Shown here: positions 1 through 3,136 of the stretch, one piece after another
Position numbering within the stretch: the first letter of the stretch is position 1
Layout: each line of letters opens with the position of its first letter
NCBI GenBank assembly: GCA_030042755.1
Contig: JASHZC010000219.1
Location: 1-5,537, forward strand
Length of the DNA: 5,537 bases
Direction: 5' to 3'
From: Vulcanimicrobiota bacterium
GTDB taxonomy: Bacteria > Eremiobacterota > Eremiobacteria > Baltobacterales > Baltobacteraceae
Notes under the pieces: model-generated
What the model saw: only the letters and a program-made list of their open reading frames with translations
The model's database searches: none
What the model was told of the DNA's origin: nothing
Translations under genes and position numbers: made by a program

Positions 1-2
1 AT

Positions 3-326
3 TGTCAGCGCGAAACGGCGGTGTTGAACAAGCTCTACGAGGCGTACGGTTCGCGCGTTGCGTTCATCGCGATTCCCGGAAGCGATACGGGCATGGATGG
101 CGCCTCGCCGGAGTCAACGCTCGACGTGCTCGAGTTTCAGAAACGATTCAACGTGCAATATCCGATCAGCGCGTACGATCCAAATCTGACCGTTGCCAAG
201 CTTTATTTGAAGGGCGGCTATCCGACGATTGCCGTCATCGACCGCAACAAAACCATTGCCTATCTCAACAGCGGCGAAGTTTCGTTCGACGAACTCGCCG
301 CCGCCCTCGATAAAGTATTGAAGTAA
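3..326 (+). CDS. Thioredoxin-fold (TlpA/redoxin-like) protein, 5'-truncated
   Basis: Partial gene: the reading frame is open from the window edge, and 107 residues plus a TAA stop remain. The first visible residues are CQRETAVLNKLYEAYG. In TlpA/ResA/AhpC-TSA-type proteins the second cysteine of the CxxC site is followed by just such an amphipathic helix (compare PCRxExPxLxxLYxxY), so C1 of the fragment is probably the resolving cysteine of a CxxC whose first half lies upstream. Next come a beta strand (VAFIAIPGSD), the family's usual insertion with a helix (EFQKRFNVQYPIS), and GGYPTIAVID, which carries the cis-proline that packs against the active site, followed by the C-terminal helix. Such proteins are usually extracytoplasmic thiol-disulfide reductases or redoxins. 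Signal peptide and substrate cannot be judged because the N-terminus is missing. The gene converges on the membrane protein gene at 338-1078 with only 11 bp between stops. Confidence 0.8.
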   Translation, partial: CQRETAVLNKLYEAYGSRVAFIAIPGSDTGMDGASPESTLDVLEFQKRFNVQYPISAYDPNLTVAKLYLKGGYPTIAVIDRNKTIAYLNSGEVSFDELAAALDKVLK

Positions 327-337
327 AGCTTCGCGAT

Positions 338-1078
338 TTAGTCGCCGGGCGGGAAGGCGTAGTTCGGCGGGGGCACGGTCGGCGTCCCGATTTCCAGCAC
401 GACTTGCTGGTGCGATTTCAATGGGATGAGGCGCAAATCGCCGTCGTACGGCGTGCCGTTCACGTAAGCGACGACTGAGCCTCTCAGTCCGGCGACGTTA
501 TCACGTGATAGCGGCTGTCCCCAAATATCGAAAAGCATGCCCAGGTCGAATCCGGCGCTGCCCGCGGGGGCAAGCGTCGGCGACTCGACATGGATGATAC
601 CGTCGGGCGCGTGCGTGTGGATCCAATACAGACACCCTTGCGGCGGCACCGCAGCAAAGCCGATCAAACGCGGTACTTGTACTTGCGTGCCGCGATAGAA
701 GATCGACAAATGCGTGTGCACGTGCAGCGTTCCGTATTCCATCCCACCACACGTGATGCCGTCGATCGGCTGGCCTTGACCTCCGACCTGGGTGTCCGCT
801 AGTATCTTCCCGCCTTTGATCAGCGGCTTGCCGAGCGTCTCGCCGTCGGCCAACTGAATCGGCTTCGAGGTCGGGACGCTCGAAGGCGCCGGCGTCGGCG
901 TCGCATAGGCCTGCGTGATCGCGCGCTGTTGCATCCAGTTCATAAACGCGAAGACGGCAATTACAACGACGACGAGCGCGGCCGCGCTGATGTAGACGAT
1001 CATCATTGGATCGCGCTTGGGCGGCGGGGCGGAGCCGCCGCGTGCCTGACGCCGACGCTCGGAACGGGAATTTGACAT
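338..1078 (-). CDS. Membrane-anchored His-rich extracytoplasmic protein, conserved family of unknown function
   Basis: 246 residues from ATG. A TTG codon lies immediately before it, but ATG with CAGG four bases upstream is the better start. Residues 1-25 are basic (RSERRRQAR, PPPKR), about 26-47 form one hydrophobic helix, and 57-72 are a Pro/Thr/Ser-rich linker, so the globular part (about 75-246) should lie outside the cytoplasmic membrane. That domain has ITCGGMEYGTLHVHTHLSIF (C110; H119, H121, H123), then CLYWIHTHAPDGIIHVESP (C149; H154, H156, H163), FDLGMLFDIWGQPL, an AYVNGTPYDGD strand and a YAFPPGD tail. From memory, these landmarks match a conserved family of uncharacterised proteins in Actinobacteria and Chloroflexi. 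The clustered histidines suggest metal binding, which is inference, and the two cysteines could form a disulfide. It starts 9 bp after the hldD stop, so the two are probably co-transcribed and perhaps translationally coupled. No enzymatic role can be assigned. Confidence 0.85.
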   Translation of the reverse strand: MSNSRSERRRQARGGSAPPPKRDPMMIVYISAAALVVVVIAVFAFMNWMQQRAITQAYATPTPAPSSVPTSKPIQLADGETLGKPLIKGGKILADTQVGGQGQPIDGITCGGMEYGTLHVHTHLSIFYRGTQVQVPRLIGFAAVPPQGCLYWIHTHAPDGIIHVESPTLAPAGSAGFDLGMLFDIWGQPLSRDNVAGLRGSVVAYVNGTPYDGDLRLIPLKSHQQVVLEIGTPTVPPPNYAFPPGD

Positions 1079-1081
1079 CAA

Positions 1082-1086
1082 ACCTG
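1082..1086 (-). promoter_or_regulatory. Ribosome binding site deciding the ATG start of the His-rich membrane protein
   Basis: On the minus strand the hldD stop TAG is followed by GCAGGTTTGATG. The AGG core is four bases from the ATG at 1078, whereas the in-frame TTG at 1081 would sit almost against it. This favours ATG. The site lies wholly in the 9-bp gap, as expected for a tightly packed operon. Confidence 0.5.
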
Positions 1087-1087
1087 C

Positions 1088-2107
1088 CTATCGGACGGAG
1101 AGAGCTTCTTGCTGCGCGGGGTCGAGCGTACGAGCCGGCACGAGATAATTGGAAACGTAGTCGTGCACCGCGTCTGCAAGCGGGGTGAGCGGGCCATGGT
1201 ATCCGCCGGCGCGCAAGCGTTCGGTGCGCGCCTTCGTTGAGTACTGGTACTTCGCGCGCAACGTTTCGGGCATATCGATGAATTCGATTCGTTCCGGTAA
1301 CGAGAGCGCCGAGAAGATTGGGCGAACGAGTTCGAGCCACGTCTGCGCTTTGCCCGAACCGATGTTGACGATCCCGGCAAGGTCGCTCTGTGCGACGTGC
1401 AGCGTCATTTCGACGGCATCCTTGACGTAAATGAAATCACGCCGCTGCTCCCCATCCGCGAATTCTGGGCGGTAGCTCTTGAACAACTTCACGCTGCCGC
1501 TCTCACGAATTTGGCCGTAGGCCTTATTCACGACACTGCGCATGTCGCCCTTATGATCTTCGTTGGGGCCGAAGACATTGAAGTACTTGAGGCCGACAAT
1601 GCGATCGTTCAGCCCGTTTCGCTGCGCGTAGAGATCGAAGAGCTGTTTTGAATATGCGTACATGTTCAAGGGGCGCAGCGTGCGTAAGTCCGCTTCGTCG
1701 GAAAGATCGTCCTCGAGCGAGCCATACGTCGCCGCCGACGATGCATAAACAAATCGCGAGCCGAGATCGAGTCCCCAATGCGCGAGTTCTTTCGTGTACT
1801 CGTAGTTATTGCGCATCAGATAATCGGCGTCAGTCTCGGTGGTCGAGGAGCACGCCCCCAAATGAAAGACGGTGCCGATCTCCCCGTAGTAACCGCGCCG
1901 CTCGCCGACAACCTGCAAAAACTCGTCGGCATCCACGTAATCGTCGAAACGCAGAGGCACGAGGTGCTTCCACTTTTCGGAACGATCGAGCCGGTCGACG
2001 GCAATGATACGTTCGAGCCCGTGTCTATTGAGTGCCCAAATGACCGCGCTTCCGATGAGGCCGGCGGCGCCGGTTACAACAATGGGCCGGTCCGAAATGT
2101 CGTGCAT
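1088..2107 (-). CDS. hldD: ADP-L-glycero-D-manno-heptose 6-epimerase
   Basis: 339 residues, close to the family's usual length of about 310-340. HldD (RfaD) inverts C6 of ADP-D-glycero-beta-D-manno-heptose in the cytoplasm, the last step in making the activated heptose for the LPS inner core. It is an extended short-chain dehydrogenase/epimerase. The Rossmann NADP-binding motif TGAAGLIGS is at residues 12-20, the HldD-specific GACSSTTE at 84-91, YASSAATYG at 121-129, the catalytic YxxxK at Y150-K154 (NMYAYSK), KYFNVFGPNEDHKGDMRSVV at 174-193 and RRDFIYVKD at 222-230. All align by eye with E. coli HldD, including the second catalytic-site lysine in the KYFNVFGP/HKG region. The ATG at 2107 puts the Rossmann motif about 12 residues in, as expected; the ribosome site is weak (AGG ten bases upstream). 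It lies 68 bp after the Fur-family gene and 9 bp before the His-rich membrane protein gene. Together with the TonB receptor it shows that the host is diderm. Confidence 0.97.
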   Translation of the reverse strand: MHDISDRPIVVTGAAGLIGSAVIWALNRHGLERIIAVDRLDRSEKWKHLVPLRFDDYVDADEFLQVVGERRGYYGEIGTVFHLGACSSTTETDADYLMRNNYEYTKELAHWGLDLGSRFVYASSAATYGSLEDDLSDEADLRTLRPLNMYAYSKQLFDLYAQRNGLNDRIVGLKYFNVFGPNEDHKGDMRSVVNKAYGQIRESGSVKLFKSYRPEFADGEQRRDFIYVKDAVEMTLHVAQSDLAGIVNIGSGKAQTWLELVRPIFSALSLPERIEFIDMPETLRAKYQYSTKARTERLRAGGYHGPLTPLADAVHDYVSNYLVPARTLDPAQQEALSVR

Positions 2108-2175
2108 TGCGAAGCGGCCTATTCACCGCCCGAAAACGCCGGGTCCTTCCTTGAAAGCGATGGAAAGCGATATCG
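2108..2175 (-). other. Gap between the Fur-family gene and hldD, no firm signal
   Basis: This 68-bp gap separates the stop of the regulator from the hldD start. It holds a tandem GAAAGCGAT pair with 10-bp period (2153-2161 and 2163-2171, plus strand) and a weak CCCG/CGGG hairpin at 2129-2143 without a T tract. No good -35/-10 pair was seen. Read-through from the regulator is plausible, but an internal start for hldD cannot be excluded. Confidence 0.4.
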
Positions 2176-2577
2176 TCAGTGCGCGCAGGCGGCGCAAACA
2201 CCGAAGAGCGTGACCGCGTGCGCGCGTACGCGGAATTTCGGGGGCACGAGCTTGCGGATATTGTCCACGCAGCCCCCGATGTCGAAAACGCGGTCGCACT
2301 TTTCGCACTGAAAATGGTGATGGTGCTCCTTGTCCGACCGCTCGTATCGAACGGGCTCACCCGGAATTTCCACGGCGGCGATCCAGCCCTCGTCCAACAG
2401 CGAAGCGACCGCTCGATAGACGGTCGCCACGCCGAGACCCTCTGCCGCTCCAGAAGCAGTTTCGAGGAGCTCGTTCACGCTGAGAGGACGTTCGGCACGC
2501 TCTAGAGCGCTACGCACCGCCTCGCGTTGTTTGGTTTTTCGATTATTTTGAATTGCAACGGGGTTTCTCTTGACCAC
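2176..2577 (-). CDS. Fur-family metal-responsive transcriptional regulator (Fur/Zur/PerR subtype unresolved)
   Basis: 133 residues from a GTG start at 2577; the frame stays open upstream to a TTG at 2634, but those codons contain the operator, so the shorter form is preferred. Fur-family proteins are cytoplasmic dimers that bind AT-rich inverted repeats when loaded with Fe, Zn or Mn, or with oxidant-sensitive Fe in PerR. The winged helix spans about residues 16-80 and includes TKQREAV, RPLSVNELL and the recognition helix LGVATVYRAVASLLDEGWI (48-66). The dimerisation/metal part has E79 (the YE matching Fur's FE), H85-H88 (KEHHHHFQC), the CxxC pairs C91/C94 and C128/C131 expected to hold structural zinc, and H120 in AHAVTLFGVC. 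Where E. coli Fur has HHDH this protein has HHHH, a form also seen in Zur-like and other members, so the metal is uncertain. An extra C103 (GGC) is present. The operator in its own promoter implies autoregulation. There is no Shine-Dalgarno before GTG, and the promoter suggests a leaderless mRNA. Confidence 0.93.
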   Translation of the reverse strand: MVKRNPVAIQNNRKTKQREAVRSALERAERPLSVNELLETASGAAEGLGVATVYRAVASLLDEGWIAAVEIPGEPVRYERSDKEHHHHFQCEKCDRVFDIGGCVDNIRKLVPPKFRVRAHAVTLFGVCAACAH

Positions 2578-2598
2578 TTGATAATGATAATGTATTAT
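2570..2598 (+). promoter_or_regulatory. Sigma70-like promoter of the membrane-protein/TonB-receptor unit
   Basis: -35 TTGACC (2570-2575, five of six matches to TTGACA), a 17-bp spacer and -10 TATTAT (2593-2598, five of six matches to TATAAT). Transcription would begin near 2604-2606, just before the alternative GTG at 2607 and about 13 bases before the ATG at 2619. The Fur-like operator overlaps the spacer and the whole -10. The -35 lies inside the start of the oppositely oriented regulator gene. Confidence 0.6.
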
Positions 2599-2600
2599 CA
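2579..2600. promoter_or_regulatory. Fur-box-like operator in the divergent intergenic region
   Basis: A 22-bp AT-rich inverted repeat. Outer arms TGATAAT (2579-2585) and ATTATCA (2594-2600) are perfect reverse complements separated by 8 bp. Read as hexamers it is GATAAT, GATAAT, GT, ATTATC, the classical Fur arrangement of two direct and one inverted hexamer but with a 2-bp instead of a 1-bp break. It stands out from the GC-rich surroundings, lies immediately beside a Fur-family gene, and covers the -10 regions of both divergent promoters, so binding should block both. Zur and PerR boxes are related, so the cognate metal cannot be read from the site. Confidence 0.85.
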
Positions 2601-2612
2601 CAAAAAGTGCAA
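2584..2612 (-). promoter_or_regulatory. Sigma70-like promoter of the Fur-family gene
   Basis: On the minus strand, -35 TTGCAC (2612-2607), a 17-bp spacer and -10 TATCAT (2589-2584), which differs at one position from TATAAT. The expected transcription start, about 7 bases beyond the -10, falls at about 2577, the first base of the GTG start codon. This predicts a leaderless transcript and agrees with the lack of a ribosome binding site. Confidence 0.6.
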
Positions 2613-2618
2613 CTGAGT

Positions 2619-3092
2619 ATGAAGCGAGAGACAAGGACGAACTGGGTCCCCGCTCTGGCAGCGCCGATAGCGGTTCTCAGCCATATTTTGTCCGAGACGT
2701 TGGCAAGCGGTCGCAATCTGCTGTCGGTTGCCCAAGAGCCTTCGCACTTCGTCATGCTCGTCGTGGCTATCGTCGCGATGCCGCTGTGGTTCCGTGCCGC
2801 GACGGCGCGGCGGCTTGGCGAGGCGCTGTTTGGATTTGTTGCTCTTTCGCTGCTGGTCGAGGGTAACGGGCTTGGCGCAGCCGCACTCGTCGCGGCGCTT
2901 GCAATTTCGGCGATCATCAGCTGGCTTAGCGGACTGGCAATCTGCGCTGCAGTCGCCGCTCCGGCCGCAGGCGTTTCGATCGGCGCCGAGCCGCGTCGCG
3001 TCGCGATGTTGCCGCCAGCCGTAGACCTTCCTGGGCCATACTATGCATTCGTATCCTCGCGCGGCAATCGTCCGCCTCCGCTCCTCGCATAA
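2619..3092 (+). CDS. Small multi-pass membrane protein, unknown function, in a predicted Fur-controlled unit
   Basis: 157 residues from ATG at 2619; an in-frame GTG at 2607 would add four residues and might serve a leaderless mRNA. Neither has a clear Shine-Dalgarno. I do not recognise the family. Hydrophobic segments lie at about 9-26, 43-60, 68-83 and 86-115, giving three or four membrane helices. The N-terminus is basic (MKRETR). The first helix holds H22 and E26 (SHILSE), and H43 opens the second. A roughly 40-residue tail is non-hydrophobic, Pro-rich, and ends PYYAFVSSRGNRPPPLLA. The gene lies directly behind the operator and 44 bp before a TonB-dependent receptor on the same strand, so a helper role in metal or metal-chelate uptake is a reasonable inference. 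A general resemblance to small membrane proteins with short Pro-rich tails beside TonB receptors (DUF2946-like) was considered, but it lacks their cysteine motifs. Uninterrupted frame, position and hydrophobic pattern support a real gene. Confidence 0.75.
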   Translation: MKRETRTNWVPALAAPIAVLSHILSETLASGRNLLSVAQEPSHFVMLVVAIVAMPLWFRAATARRLGEALFGFVALSLLVEGNGLGAAALVAALAISAIISWLSGLAICAAVAAPAAGVSIGAEPRRVAMLPPAVDLPGPYYAFVSSRGNRPPPLLA

Positions 3093-3126
3093 CGACGCGC
3101 GCTAACTAAGCACACACCTTCACATC

Positions 3127-3132
3127 GAGGAG
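3127..3132 (+). promoter_or_regulatory. Ribosome binding site of the TonB-dependent receptor
   Basis: GAGGAG followed by CCCC and ATG at 3137: a strong Shine-Dalgarno at a rather short spacing. It chooses the ATG at 3137 over the in-frame ATG at 3149. It is the only strong Shine-Dalgarno seen in the window. Confidence 0.8.
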
Positions 3133-3136
3133 CCCC

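Noticed and set aside
327..337. Possible bidirectional terminator between the converging genes
   Set aside because: The 11-bp gap contains no hairpin or T-run; terminators may lie inside the coding ends but none was evident.
501..1340. 279-codon open frame on the minus strand overlapping the hldD end and the His-rich membrane protein gene
   Set aside because: Arg/Ala-rich out-of-frame translation with no recognisable motif, overlapping two well-supported genes on the same strand; a typical GC-driven shadow.
2129..2143. Possible rho-independent terminator between the regulator and hldD
   Set aside because: Only a 4-bp CCCG/CGGG stem and no T tract on either strand.
1778..2311. 177-codon plus-strand frame antisense to hldD and the regulator
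   Set aside because: It covers the conserved N-terminal half of hldD and the C-terminus of the regulator; its protein shows no motif and has no promoter or ribosome site.
2578..2634. N-terminal extension of the Fur-family protein from TTG 2634
   Set aside because: The extra 19 residues would be encoded by the operator and -10 region themselves, and Fur-family proteins normally begin only a short distance before the first helix.
2543..2917. 124-codon minus-strand frame covering the divergent promoter region
   Set aside because: Ser/Ala/Thr-rich, antisense to the small membrane protein and running through the operator; the hydrophobic pattern and promoter support the opposite strand.
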